The notes beneath the pieces are model-generated. The model searched no databases and had not been told where the DNA came from. It saw only the letters and a list, made by a program, of their open reading frames with translations. Below, piece by piece: positions 9,037 to 19,480 of a stretch of DNA of 22,905 bases. Source of the DNA: Chara braunii (lineage: Eukaryota; Streptophyta; Charophyceae; Charales; Characeae); assembly GCA_003427395.1 (NCBI GenBank), contig BFEA01000029.1:4679391-4702295 (forward strand), given 5' to 3'. The position numbers and the translations under genes were made by a program. The stretch's first letter is position 1; each line of letters begins with the position of its first letter.

Positions 9037-10419
9037 TCAATGACTGGAGAGCTGCGCAAATCGGACAAGATCAAGACTGAGACGAGGGTGCGCGACTTGG
9101 CCAAACTGCAACGAAGCTCGAGGATGAAGAAGATGTGGAGGAAGAATTGGCTCGCATGACGAAGACGAAGGGGAGGTAGAGCCAGACGAAAGAAGGGAAG
9201 CATGTTCTTCGTCTGCGTTGGGGGAAGAAGAGGAAGACGAAATGGGGTTTTCAGAAGGAGGGAGAGGACAAAGGAAGGAGGTATGGCGGACAATGGGAAG
9301 AGAGCTATGGCTGGCGCTGGCCTCAGGCGCGATGCACACCGTGTTGGCTCCGTTAGAACCGAGTTCCATTATGTGAAAACAGCCAGAGAACTTGGGAGCG
9401 AGTTTCCGGTCGCGTGCATATTTATGTACCTGCACCAGGTCCCCTAGTTTATATTCGTGTTGGGGCCTGCATTCTCGTTCCGTTCCGGGCCTCGTAGTTA
9501 CGGACCTGTCTACCGTGGGCTAGTTCAGTCATTTTCTGTATTTTTCGGGCTAGCTTAGGGATAGCCCTTTTCATTAAATCCGCATATCGCTTAGCCTTTG
9601 CTTTAAGGGCCCCATGTGTGTCCCTGCCCCCTTTTTCGACAATTTCTGAGATACCCCGATTATCGACACATGGAATGTTATTGGTCCGAAGCTGAAAGGG
9701 GGTGAATCCAGTGGACTCATGAGGGGTCGCTCGATGGATCCCGATAATTTGATAGACAATCTCGGGCCAAGGACGCGTGTCATTAGCCGCTAAGTTCTTG
9801 CGGAGAGCCGTCTTAATCATGTGGTTCGCATTTTCGACCAACCCGTTTGACTGAGAGACATGGGGAGCGATGTGTCGGAGAGTAACGCCACGACGCATCT
9901 GTAATTCCTCTACCTCGACTTTGAATTCAGACCCATTATCGTATCAGATATGATTTCTTCTGTATCTAAATGGGTATTGAGGAATCGGTCAATGTACGTA
10001 GCTATCTCTGAGGCCTTATGGGTCTTACAGGGGTAAACTTCGATATACTTCGATAAATGGTCGATCAACACCAAGAGAATGAAATATTCACAACGGTTGG
10101 AGCCAGGTGGCACGTCAATATCTGTCATCTCCATACTCACTCGCCGGAAAGGGCGTTCTACCTCCGTCGGGACTATCGTGTTCAGCCCGCGAATGGGTGC
10201 ACGGTCGGCCGCACAGACTAGACAGTTAGCAACCACGTGCTTTACATCATCCCAGATATTACACCAGAACCATTAATTTTGATCGATAGTCGCTTCCGTG
10301 ACACGTATTGCGAAATGAGCGGCCTGTTCCTCGTGCGTCGATCTGGTCCAGTCATACCTCTGGAATGGGTGGGGAACCGTCAACCATAATCCCGATCCGT
10401 CTGTTTTACGCTTTTCCAA
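9037..10419 (-). pseudogene. Integrase domain of the gypsy-type Pol, broken
   Basis: Integrase joins the cDNA copy to host DNA. On the minus strand the HHCC zinc-binding domain is HEEQAAHF (about 10335-10312) followed, after a stop near 10273, by WFWCNIW and CLVC (His-x5-His ... Cys-x2-Cys). The catalytic core has the first Asp in MEMTDIDVP, the second in a block expected to read SDNGSEF, and the Glu in SQSNGLVENAN. The second Asp block is split by a small insertion around 9941-9945 (GATAC before GATAATGGG) that shifts the frame. A further frameshift near 9470 precedes the C-terminal LGDLVQVHKYARDRKLAPKF, typical of the integrase C-terminal fold. It is followed by a Ser/Pro-rich tail (SSSSSSPNADEEH) to the stop at 9037. 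Three catalytic acids can still be traced, but the frame is not continuous. I see no chromodomain. Confidence 0.88.
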
Positions 10420-10878
10420 ATGACCTTTGATCCATTGATAATCTCGGGACCTCTCGGTGGCTCGACGTCTGTCGTGCTTAGTGAGACGGTCCAATGGTTG
10501 GCCAACTAATTTAGCTAATAATATTTTGTTCGTCCATACTTCTGGGCGTCGGTACTTTTCGTTGTATTCAGGGCCGTCAGTTCGGGCGGCCCCGAATCGA
10601 GCCTCCGTAGGAAGTTTGTATGTTCTGCACAGGGGGCACCTCCATTCCTTATTGCTCGTTCGATATCGAACACACGATGCGCGATTGACACACGTGGCAC
10701 ATTCTACCCAGTCAGTGAACCCAGACTCAAAGGGATAGCAGTCTACCTCATAAACCCGAGCAATACACGTGCAAAAATAGCAGAATTTGTAGGGGAGATT
10801 GGTGAAAAAGTCCGAATGAGCAAAGGGAGTGGAATCGGTGGGGTCGAACGGAGAGGCAAAAGAATACAGAGTTGCCAT
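10420..10878 (-). CDS. Cysteine-rich domain between RNase H and integrase
   Basis: An open frame begins at ATG 10878 and runs without interruption into the integrase zinc finger (stop at 10273, 201 codons in all). Its first 150 residues are not part of a standard gypsy Pol. They contain CYFCTC, DCYPF, WVECATC, ASC and WRCPLC, spaced like a zinc-binding finger; WxxC-x2-C ... W-x-CPxC is reminiscent of a PHD finger. The expected His (C-x4-H-x2-C) is absent and the spacing is short, so PHD is only a suggestion. The rest is charged and ends in GLWLTVPHPFQRYDW. Upstream, a poly(A) tract on the plus strand (10898-10908) may be a slippage site that separated this part from RNase H, so ATG 10878 need not be the original start. 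Confidence 0.6.
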
Positions 10879-10964
10879 TATTCCAATAGAGAGAGAAAAA
10901 AAAAAAGGGAGAGACAGACGGGATTGGATGCACGTGTCGATTAGCCCTTCAGAAGGATCTCCAC

Positions 10965-11640
10965 TTATCTATGCTGAGGCTCGTTCTTCGGCTCGAGGTC
11001 GTGCCACGGGGTCACTTCCTCACTCCTGGGTACCTTGTCGGGGCGATGCAGTCGTGTCAGTCCGTCCGCGTTGCCGTGTCTCTCCTTCTTTCGATGACGA
11101 ATGTCAAAATCCATACTCTGCAACGTGGTCGCCCATCGCCCGATCATACCTGAGTAATTCTTGGACTTCTTCAATGCCAACAGCGGTTTGTGATCGGTCA
11201 CCAACATGAACTTCTGGCCCTATAAGTACGCTCGGAAGTGACTGATCCCCCACAAGGCTGCATAGCATTCCCCCGTCGGGGCAGATTAGTTGCGCTTATA
11301 GGAAGGTACCGATTTGGACGCGTATTCCACCACGTGTTTGAGGCCGTCAGGTCCCACCTGGGCCAAGATCGTTGAGATCGCCTCGGGTTGCCAATCAGTG
11401 ATGAGAACAAAAGGTTTTTCCGGGTCTGGTCTTATAAGGACCGGAGCCGAAATCAAGGCCGCCTTGAGTTCTCGGAAAGCCTGATCGCACTGCGGGGTCC
11501 AGATCAAGGACTGATTTTTTTTCAGCAAGTTCGTGAGTGGTCCCGCGATGGCCGCAAACTCCTTGATAAACCTTTGGTAGTACGATGCCAATCCCAAAAA
11601 GGCGCGTACTTGTGTCACGGAGGTCGGCACCGGTGCGTCT
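10965..11640 (-). pseudogene. RT connection and RNase H domain, broken
   Basis: RNase H removes the RNA strand during reverse transcription. On the minus strand, VRAFLGLASYYQRFIKEFA is the conserved RT connection, and LLKKNQSLIWTPQCDQAF leads into the first RNase H Asp (VLITDWQPEAISTILAQ). The conserved Tyr-Ser-x-x-x-GEC block has a TAA (11288-11286) in place of Tyr before SAPTGECYAALWGI, giving a dead frame. A second stop, TAG at 11222-11220, falls in AYL-stop-GQKFMLVTDHKPLL. The third acidic residue (VTDHKPL) and RHGNADGLTRL are present before the stop at 10965. The DEDD-type residues survive, but the two stops prevent a full product. Confidence 0.88.
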
Positions 11641-12741
11641 TTCACGGCTGCTACCTTCTAAGGCTCCGGCAGCAACCCTTGGTCCGTAACCACGTGGCCG
11701 AGGAAGGAGATCTCAGTAAGAAAAAACTGACAATTTTCAACAGCCACCTTGAATCCAACATCCTTTAGTGCGTGCAAAGTCCATTTGATGTGTTGCATGT
11801 GCCCTTCGTAGGAACTCGAATACACAAGGATATATCATTCATATATACAATCACATAATAATTGATTATGCTCAGCGTCAGCCGCATTTTTCGCACGAAG
11901 TTCTGGAAAGTCATGTTCATCGCGCGCTGAAACGTGGCTGGGGTGTTGCAAATCCCCATCGGGCATCAAATTCATTGCCAAGTCCCTTAAAAAAGAATGA
12001 AAGTCGTTTTTGGGAGATCCTCTTTTCGAACAAGAGATGATGGAATCCATGGCGAACATCAAACTTGCTAAAAAATTGAGCGCTACCAATAGCATCCAAC
12101 AACTCGTCAATCCGGGGAAGGGGATACACATCCTTAATCGTAACGTCATTCAACTTTCGGTAATCGATGCATATGTGAATTCCTCCTGCCTTTTTTGGCA
12201 CGATCACCATCGGAAACGACCATGGTCCGATGGCGGGTTCGATCCATCCATTAGCTTCAAACTCCTTTATCCTCTGAAATGCAGCCAATCTTTAGGCCGA
12301 CGAATACCTATAGGGAGTGCAGTTAATCAGTGGATGAGGCCCCGTAAGGATCGCATGTTCAATCGCATTGGGTAATCCAATATCGCTATCATGCACACTC
12401 AGTACCTCATCATACCCATGCAAAACATCAATCAAAGATTTTCGGATCTCTCGGGGGACATGACTGGGCATTGTGATCACAGGGCGATCAATGATGTCAA
12501 GTTGCGTATCAATCCAATCCATCCTCTGAGATCGTCTGTCGTCCACGGTGGAGAACAGAGAGCTACTGGTTCGGACTAAGAAGACGGTGACAATCATATG
12601 TGGCTCCATTGGACTAATCATTTCAGTTTTCTTAATTTTTGCATCGGTTTCAGAGTCAGCGGCGCTTTCCGCTACTTCCAATCCTGTTAACTTAGCCATT
12701 TCTTGCAATAAGATCTGGAACGTCATCGATTGGGGCTTCAA
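11641..12741 (-). pseudogene. Pre-RT and reverse transcriptase domain, broken
   Basis: On the minus strand a pre-RT region (12741 to about 12295) ends with DSDIGLPNAIEHAI and PYRYSSA. RT follows with EANGWIEPAIGPWSFPMV, GGIHICIDYRKLNDVTIKDV, YPLPRIDELLDAI and FSKFDVRHGF, which carries the motif-A Asp. A small deletion near 11966-11972 shifts the frame before MGICNTPATFQRAM. The catalytic box reads VYMNDI, not YMDD or YVDD: the first of the two motif-C Asp residues is Asn, which by itself would abolish polymerisation. Thumb sequence (ISFLGHVVTDQGLL) continues below 11765 and meets an in-frame TAG at 11660-11658. Gypsy membership follows from sequence style and gene order. The region between gag and 12741 should hold the protease, but I see no D-S/T-G. 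Confidence 0.92.
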
Positions 12742-13039
12742 CCTCTTGCCTAATTAGGGCGATTATAGCACCTTGCGTGAGCAACGATCTGGGTGGAGAG
12801 ACGGAAAGATTCAGGTACTGATTCATCTGCTGATACCTATCTCATAGTGAAAGCACGCCCTCGTACAAGGTGCGAGGGGGTTCCAAGAAGTCAGCCACAT
12901 CTGAAATCTGCAAGATCGGTTCCCCCAGAAATGACGTGGCGGGAATCCGCGTTTCTGTTGATGTGGGAGGACCGATAGAGTATGGCTAAGCTCGCTGCTT
13001 CCTGAGCTCACATCAAATGTTCGTGTGGTTGCTGGGATC
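12742..13039 (-). pseudogene. Region expected to encode the protease, not recognisable
   Basis: Protein-like fragments occur in shifting minus-strand frames, for example RIPATSFLGEPILQISDVAD and PPRTLYEGVLSL followed by a stop. No catalytic D-S-G or D-T-G triad or flap is visible. Either the protease has decayed, or this is a linker and the protease was lost. Confidence 0.35.
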
Positions 13040-14182
13040 ATTCGAAATTCCTCCCGGCCCTGTATTCTTTGTTGCTTCCAACAATGCAGCCACCCGACCC
13101 TGATTCAAGGCCACAGGCGCAACTGCTGGAGGGGGTTGGTTACGCTTTGGCTGGGGGCATTCATGTGCAAAGTGTCCAGGTTGTTTATAGTTGTAACATT
13201 CAATCCTCCCTACTAGATTGACCGCATGAGGGGGAGTGGGGGGCGTCCAGATACAGGAGGAGCGGTCAACAGAGGTTACGAAGCATGAACGGGACGGGAA
13301 GGATTAGAATTAGCTTTTATTAGTTTCGTAATGATTTGTTCCAACCGATCCATCTGAGAAGCCTGCATCTAAATCAGATTATTCATCCACTCAGACTGTT
13401 TAGTTGTAGCGGTATGAATCATCTGGGCCAGATGCATGTTAGTAATAGGCACCGATGCAGCATCCTGGGGCATTACGGTATTCACGGGTGCCACCTTTGG
13501 AGAGAGAGGAGGCTTCGAAGGAGGCAGGGGATGGTAGGGAGAGAGATCCGGGGAGGGTCCGTCCTGATAGTCGTGATCAGGGCGAGGGTAAAATCGTCCC
13601 ACCGCTCTGAGCCACGAACGCTGCTTAGTGGTCACATACTGGATCGTGTCCGAGATGTCTTCATCCCCCTGACCGATGTACTTGCGCGTGTCCAGCAGAT
13701 CCAATTCAAGTGCTTTAGGTATGATAACAGGTAGTTGGTTCGTCTTCGAAGGAACCTTTTTCTGCAGCTTCGCTTTCAACACTGGATTGCGGAGATGATC
13801 GATGAACAAGTCTCGAACAGCGTTTTCTTCCCGTCCTGACTTATCTAACGCGGTTTCAAACCGATCCACAAAGTCGGGTAGCAGTTCTCCGGGTTCCTGC
13901 AGTCGGGTTTTTAGTACAAACCATGCAGCATCTTCGCTGACTTCGTCGAACCTCGCTAGGAACGCCCTCCCAATCTACCCATTTATGCCTTTTAAACCAA
14001 TCGTGAGCAGTGTTTCGAAGTAGCAGGGTAATGACGTGAGGAAGATCCTCGGTACCATACCCCTGAGCTTGCACGACTTCGAGCCATGCCTCGGGATGAG
14101 TGTAGTTGGGATAAAATGGAAAGGTAGCGGGGATGCTTACCATCACTAGGGGAGGTGCTTCGTTGGCATCGACCATGGGCAT
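13040..14182 (-). pseudogene. Gag polyprotein, broken
   Basis: Gag builds the particle and packages RNA. On the minus strand the frame starts at ATG 14182 (MPMVDANEAPPLVMV), about 120 nt after the primer-binding site. The capsid-like part runs through PEAWLEVVQAQGYG and HVITLLLRNTAHDWFKRHKW. A frameshift near 13968-13975 then moves it to a second frame with FLARFDEVSED, LLPDFVDRFETALD and LRNPVLKAKL, the usual retrotransposon-gag pattern. A TAG at 13371-13369 and a later TAA interrupt it. The nucleocapsid part holds a zinc knuckle at 13157-13198 with one Cys missing. The end is uncertain, about 13040. Confidence 0.8.
13157..13198 (-). other. CCHC zinc knuckle with Cys-to-Tyr change
   Basis: The minus strand encodes CYNYKQPGHFAHEC. 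The spacing is exactly C-x2-C-x4-H-x4-C, but the second Cys is Tyr (TAT for TGT). This marks the nucleocapsid part of Gag and a knuckle that could no longer bind zinc normally. Confidence 0.85.
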
Positions 14183-14299
14183 TTCTGGTTGAGCTCAGGC
14201 GGATCTCCGTCGAGTGACGGGAGGACTAAGACGGTTAGATCGTTTAACTGGTCTTCCTCTCGCCAACTCGTCTTACTATCGTCAGAACTGACACGTGTC

Positions 14300-14312
14300 G
14301 GCTCCGATACCA
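14300..14312 (-). promoter_or_regulatory. Primer-binding site for initiator tRNA-Met
   Basis: The minus strand reads TGGTATCGGAGCC, one base different from TGGTATCAGAGCC, the complement of the 3' end of plant initiator tRNA-Met used by many plant LTR elements. It directly follows the LTR end at 14313. It fixes the direction of the element and the end of U5. Confidence 0.85.
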
Positions 14313-16711
14313 ACCTTACGCCCTGTGCTGTCTTCCGTTCGGAGTGTTTAAAATTGCGGAAGGGGCCCCAGAAAGGCAGCAAGATGGGGTGTACCAAGGA
14401 TTTTTGGAAAATTAAGTGCGGGGACACAGACAAAATTGAAATCCCCCGTGTCAGTCCGACTTAGTAAGAAGGGGGAGAAGGGGGAGGCCCGTCACCGCGC
14501 GGGTTTTGAGGGAGAAGACAACGCACGCGGGACTCACGGCGCGGGGAAATTCAATCCAAAAAGTATCGTTGAACTTCCCATCGAGCCGTCGTTTTTCGTT
14601 TCGCGTGAAAGGGGACGGGCACGTACTTGGTATCCCATTTCTAGATCAAGTCCCGCCGCCGCCCATTACACAACTCTGAGTCTGACGTGGAAGGCCTTAA
14701 CCGAGTGGCTCTTTCCTTATGCTCGTCTTCACCTCGTACTTGGTAGTGAAAGCCCTTTGATTGGTAACGCTGCATAGAGTGTTAGGCCAATGGGGCGCCA
14801 CTGCCGACCACGGGATGACGATTAACTCATTGAACGACAATAGCAACGAATAAGGCGGAAAGTGTGTATCCACAATAACAAAACCAGCACCGACAAACCC
14901 AGAGCACCGAGTTTCCGGAGGGAAGTAGTATCTCCCACCGATCTTGGCGTTGGCTTCTCGTATGTCCCACTTGCATACACGTGTCCTCTCCTCGTTGTAC
15001 GGGAAGGGGCGTAGCGGGGATGTGGGAGGCCGACACCCAGTCGGCTTGGGACATTCGGTCCACATGGCAATAGCGAGATCCTAGCATGCATCCCACATGT
15101 CAATCACAACGATCCTACGGTCTAGTCGGAGACAAGTCCATCAGGCAATCATCTCATCATCCAAGCATTCTCATTCATCCTCATAGACATTCATCAAAGA
15201 GGGGGCGAAAATGACAGCCATATATCACTCAGTTCTCCGTGAGCTCTGCACCCCTGCCCCGTCATTCCCGTGACTAATTAAGCGTCAGCTAGCCAAACAA
15301 CCATCTCATTCCTCGTATGCAAGAGATCGACAAACATCCATAACCATTCATGTCATAGAGAGAGTAGGGAGGGAGAAAAAGATGCGAAGCAGACGAGAAT
15401 GACAAGATAGATGAAGATTACACCAAGATCTGATGATGAAAAAGAGTCTCCGGCTTAACCGTCGTTGAACTGAACTCACACCAAAGAATAGATTTGAGAC
15501 AAGGAGGCGCATCCTCGGTGAAGTTCCACTATGGCCCCGGGCCATTCATCCACTCAACTCTAATCACTATCCTTGTACATGCACTGACGATCCCGGTCGT
15601 CACGTGCCACCTTCCACCACTATGATCGTCACCCCGCCGACTTAGTCTCTGCACGGCTTGCTCGGATCCCATAGTCCGTTGTGGCGATCAGGGCCATCAT
15701 CAGGCGCACAGCCGGCCAAACTACAGTCAGCCCGTCGGGACTTTTCGACGCGCACTCCGCACGTACCATCTAGCCACTGCTTCCTGAAAGTTGGCAGACG
15801 AGTTGAGAGAGAGATTTGCGGGCACGCTTGCGGAATTTATAGTTGCGGGAAGGGAGGTAGATACGAGGGAGGACGAAGATTGAGACAGGGAAGGGTGAGG
15901 AAGGACTTGGGCATAATCGACCGGCGAAAGCCATGTTGATCCTTCTGAGTCCGATCGTAGCCAATCAGAGTCGTTGCGTAATAGGAGTTTCCTCTTAGAC
16001 GGCGCTTTCTCCTTGGTTAGACAGAGTGAAGAGAGGATCGACTGGGTCCTTGGGCATAGGACTTAAAGTGGGAGGAAGAAGGGTGTGAAGGATAGTGCGA
16101 AACGGATCTAAGATTCAGATGATCATGAAAGAGAAACGGCGCGCAAGGCGAGATGGAGGAAAAAACGGTTACAGAGTGAGAGTGAGCGCGGACACAAAGG
16201 GAGCGTCGAAGATGGCGAGGGGAGCAGAGAGGGGGAAGTTCGCATGCATGGCGCCGATTACGAATGCAAGAAGAGGCATCGAAACAGTTATAGATTTCTA
16301 AGTCCTATGCTAATTCAAAAATTGAAATTACCATATCCGCGCGTAGAGTAGGCGAGGGGAAAAGAAAGTCCTACGTCTATTCGTATTCCCACAAAATTCC
16401 CAGAGTTTTCCACGACATGGTCGAGAACATTCACGCACAAAAAGAACACGTCGGGTTCCGTTCATGCTGGAATTTCTAACCATCGAGCCAAATTCCTAGC
16501 GCGCTCGCTAAGGCACGCGTAATTCCCATGCATTTTCCAAATTATAAAAACGGAATTTCAAGAATCAATGAGACTGAAAACATGGGTTTCGGCAAGGCAC
16601 TTTTAATAAAAAAAACAGAGAGGGGCCTTGTTGGCCTTAGCAAGATTAGAAAAGAAAAAGAGAGAGGAGGGGTCCGGAAGATGGCGCAGGCTCAGAAGCT
16701 GGTACGTCACA
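14313..16711 (-). repeat. 5' LTR candidate (modules X'-Y'-Z')
   Basis: On the minus strand this begins TGTGACGTACCAGC at 16711 and ends at the primer-binding site, about 2.4 kb, which is long for an LTR. It is made of X' (16711-15666, direct copy of 6948-5928), about 15 bp of unique sequence, Y' (15651-15172, inverted copy of 5449-5927) and Z' (15171-14313, inverted copy of 2921-4317 without the 491-bp insert). A TATA-like TATAAA lies on the minus strand at 15841-15836. The end at the primer-binding site is firm. The start is inferred from the shared homology break, and X' could instead be flanking DNA with the true LTR being only Y'-Z' (about 1.34 kb). Confidence 0.6.
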
Positions 16712-18003
16712 CACCTACCAATAACCCAAAGTTGTCATCCCGCTTAGCTCAAGTACGCACGTTGGGTTCTCCCGTGCCCCGCAGTCTGTCGTGGCCACAC
16801 GTCAACCCCGCACACTTACCACCAGCTCGTCGGATCGCCCATCCCTGAACTCACCTCCATGCATGCCTATACTTGTTAGTCGATCCTCTCGACCATGCTA
16901 CCTTCACAAGTTTAGGTTAGAGAGAGATTTTGTCGCGCTTGCGAAATTTATATCAATTAGAACTGCGCGAAATAGTTGGGATTCCGCTAAGGCAAGGGGA
17001 GAGAGAAAGGAAGAAGGCGCCTACGGTCGGCATGCCTGGGACGTAGTGAGAGAGACACAACCACTCTCCATGCATCGATCCAGTCATGCACCGCTCTGGC
17101 CAATAAGACGAAGGCCGTTTCAGTGTGAAGAGAAGTTAAGAAGGAGAAGATTACAATTACACCCGCACTCGTTAAGGGACGAGCGAGAGGAAATTATAGT
17201 TGCAATTAGACTTCAAGCGTGGCGGGAACTAAATGCAAGACAGAGCGCAGCAAGACGCGCGTGAGTAAGGAACATCGTGCAATTACAACCAAAAGTACAG
17301 TGTTCCCAAAATCCTAGTCTAATTAGAGTTCTAATTGCAAAAATTGTCAAAAACAAATTCTGAATACTCGCACGGTTCTTCGTATTCTCTTCAAAGAGTT
17401 CAAAAATTCAAAAGATTTCCCCATGCAATGATCGTGCAAAAATTCCCTGCTGGAACTTTCTAAAAGAAAAGGAAAAATTTGCGTCAACTGTTATTCCTAT
17501 GCTTGTTAAGGCGCGTCTTGACCACCAACAGTCAGGGAACCAAGTTCTCGCAAAACAAGCGAAGAAAAAGATTGGGGGCATTCATGCAATCAGCCCTTAG
17601 GCCCATCCGACCACCCCGAGGTTCAATCGTGCAGAAAGTCGCGCCCATCAGAAGATAGATCGTTACATGAACACCAATCGTTATTTGTATTGGCCTCATC
17701 GTATTCACTGATGATGATAATTTGGGGGGAGGGGAGATGAACGAGTTATGTAGTCACCCCACGAAAAAATTATGGCGATGAACTGCATGAAGCCTCTGTC
17801 GAGCTCAAGATTTTGTAATCTTATGCACTCAAACTTTCGTCTTCGATCAGTCCTTTCCCATTTGGGGCAAAGGAGGAGTGAATGTCCTAGGAGGTTTCCA
17901 TAATAATGCTTCGGCGCTAAAGTGGATAATTTGGATTTCCTTATCTTTCATCAATAATGAATCAAGAGGAAATAAAGATAGATCAGAATCATATGTATTA
18001 TCC

Positions 18004-18005
<2 letters not shown>
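16712..18005. other. Non-coding region with a possible diverged X copy (16905-17580)
   Basis: No gene recognised; an Arg-rich 157-codon plus-strand frame at 16791-17264 has no motifs. From about 16905 short blocks resemble X in the same order: GAGAGAGATTT...CGCTTGCGAAATTTATA, then a CTAATTNCAAAAATTG-like block near 17330, TTCGTATTC near 17380, a TTNCNNGGAAC-like block near 17450, TAAGGCG near 17508, and a GCGAAGAAAAAGA-like purine run near 17560. I read this as an old, strongly diverged copy of X lying in tandem with X'. Confidence applies to that reading. Confidence 0.35.

Positions 18006-18043
<38 letters not shown>
18006..18043 (+). repeat. (GT)n microsatellite
   Basis: Uninterrupted TG/GT dinucleotide run of about 38 bp. 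Together with the tract at 19621 it brackets the block between them. Confidence 0.95.
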
Positions 18044-18047
<4 letters not shown>

Positions 18048-18319
18048 GTATCTTTTTAACGCAAAACGGGGGAATTAAACTCTCGTTGAATCCCGTTAAA
18101 TTCAAAAAAATCCCGTTGAATTCGCGTTAAACGCGAAAATGGGCCGCTCCCGCGCTTTTCGGAAAAACGGAATTGATGCACGGGGTCCGGAACACGTGGC
18201 CCTAGGCAAAAAAAAATAAAAAATAAAAATAAAAATAAAAAAATTCCCCCAACCCCTGAAGCACCTCCCATCCGCCCCCACATCCCCCAACCCCCAACGC
18301 CCCAGTTATGCGTGTGTAG

Positions 18320-18650
18320 GTGTGCTGTGTGTGCGCGTATCTGCGTATGTGTGTGTCTGCGCATGAGAGTGTGTTTGTGCATGAATATGAATGTATGCGC
18401 GTGTGTTTGTGTATGTGTGTGTTTGTAAGTGTGTGTGTGTGTGTGTTTGTCTGTGCTTGTAAGTGTATGTGTGTGTTTGTAAGTGTGTGTATGTGNGTTT
18501 GTCTGTGCTTGTAAGTGTATGTGTGTGTTTGTAAGTGTGTGTATGTGTATGTGTGTGTTTGTGTATGTGTGTGTTTGTAAGTGTGTGTGTGCATGTGTGT
18601 GTGTGTGTAAGTGTAAGTGTGCCTGTGCCTGCGCGTGAGAGTGTGTCTCG
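18320..18650 (+). repeat. GT-rich minisatellite with one unknown base
   Basis: Variants of GTGTGTTTGTAAGTGTGTGT are repeated. One 54-bp unit starting GTTTGTCTGTGCTTG occurs twice in tandem (18443-18496 and 18497-18550). Position 18496 is N, so assembly here is uncertain. Open frames through it are simple-sequence artefacts. Confidence 0.85.
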
Positions 18651-19199
18651 CCTTACTCACAACCTCGTTCCCCAACACACAGATGCCACTTGCACCCAAG
18701 GACCACCCTGTGCCACACCCAGCTTACAGCAGCGCAGCTCGACTATGGCTGCCTGCTCCTTCCTGCTTGCCCGTGAGCGCGTGAGTGCCAGCGAGCTACA
18801 GCGCGGCAGCGCTTACGCAGCATGCAGCCAACACCCGTATGCCCAATGTGGAGGCAGGCCCTTTGCTATATCGAAGTGGCCTGCTTGTGTTCAGTCCCAG
18901 GAAGCTTCCAGTAGGCCCCGGTAGCCTGAGGCACAGCACAAACGAGAACAGGCCTTGGGCCTGAGGTGGTTGCATGCCCCCAACTGCCTTTGGCCTGTGT
19001 TTGGCCCAGTACCCGTATCCAGCCCAGGGCCTGCTTTCCATACATTCACACAGGCGGCCCAGGGCCTGGGTTCCCTCAACCAACGGACGCCAGACTCATG
19101 CAACCTGCTACAGGCCCAATTTTGTGTGTGTGTGTGTCTTTTTTTTCTTTTTTAATTTGTTTTTTATGGTTTTGATTTTTTTTTAAATACATGAAGTTC

Positions 19200-19480
19200 C
19201 AAAAAAATAAAATAAAAAATAAATTGTTGTACATCTTTGAAAGATCTACAACCCTATATTTTTTATTTGTTTTTTTTTTTTTTTGTTTTATCCCTTAAAA
19301 AATCTGTGTGAAACCCAAAACAAAAACACTCATTTCATTTTAGTTTTTATTTTTTCATTGTGTGTTTATGTTTTTTATTTTTTTAAAATATATTTAAGCA
19401 TTAAAAAATAAAAATAAAAATACAGGGTTGTAGTCCTAAAAAAAACCTACAACCCCAATTGTTTTTTTTTTTTTTGGATA
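19200..19480. repeat. A/T-rich stretch with two CTACAACCC hairpins
   Basis: GTTGTA-c-ATCTTT-g-AAAGAT-c-TACAAC folds at 19226-19252. GGGTTGTAG (19425-19433) pairs with CTACAACCC (19447-19455). CTACAACCC also occurs at 19246-19254. The remaining sequence is mostly A and T runs. Confidence 0.6.

Larger units (their letters stand above)
5928..16711 (-). mobile_element. Degenerate Ty3/gypsy LTR retrotransposon with a third ORF
   Basis: On the minus strand the order is LTR candidate (16711-14313), initiator-tRNA primer-binding site (14312-14300), gag, pre-RT, RT, RNase H, cysteine-rich region, integrase, extra ORF, and a direct copy of the first kilobase of the LTR (6948-5928). RT before integrase is the Ty3/gypsy order (copia elements have integrase first). 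All coding parts carry stops or frameshifts. The downstream LTR is truncated at 5928 and fused to an oppositely oriented LTR module, so target-site duplications cannot be tested. I could not find a polypurine tract just before 6948 or a protease active site (D-S/T-G) between gag and RT. Confidence 0.8.

Noticed and set aside
9037-9300. Integrase C-terminal chromodomain
   Set aside because: The tail after the integrase C-terminal fold is Ser/Pro-rich without the aromatic cage pattern of chromodomains.
12742-13039. Retroviral-type protease
   Set aside because: Expected at this place, but no D-S/T-G motif is visible in any minus-strand frame. DVSSGSS near 13010 does not have the right surroundings.
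16791-17264. 157-codon Arg-rich plus-strand ORF as a gene
   Set aside because: No motif, biased composition, and it overlaps the possible diverged X repeat.
18300-18700. Long Val/Cys- and His/Thr-rich open frames on both strands
   Set aside because: They are translations of GT repeats; both strands are open for the same reason. The same applies to the frames at 19586-19951.
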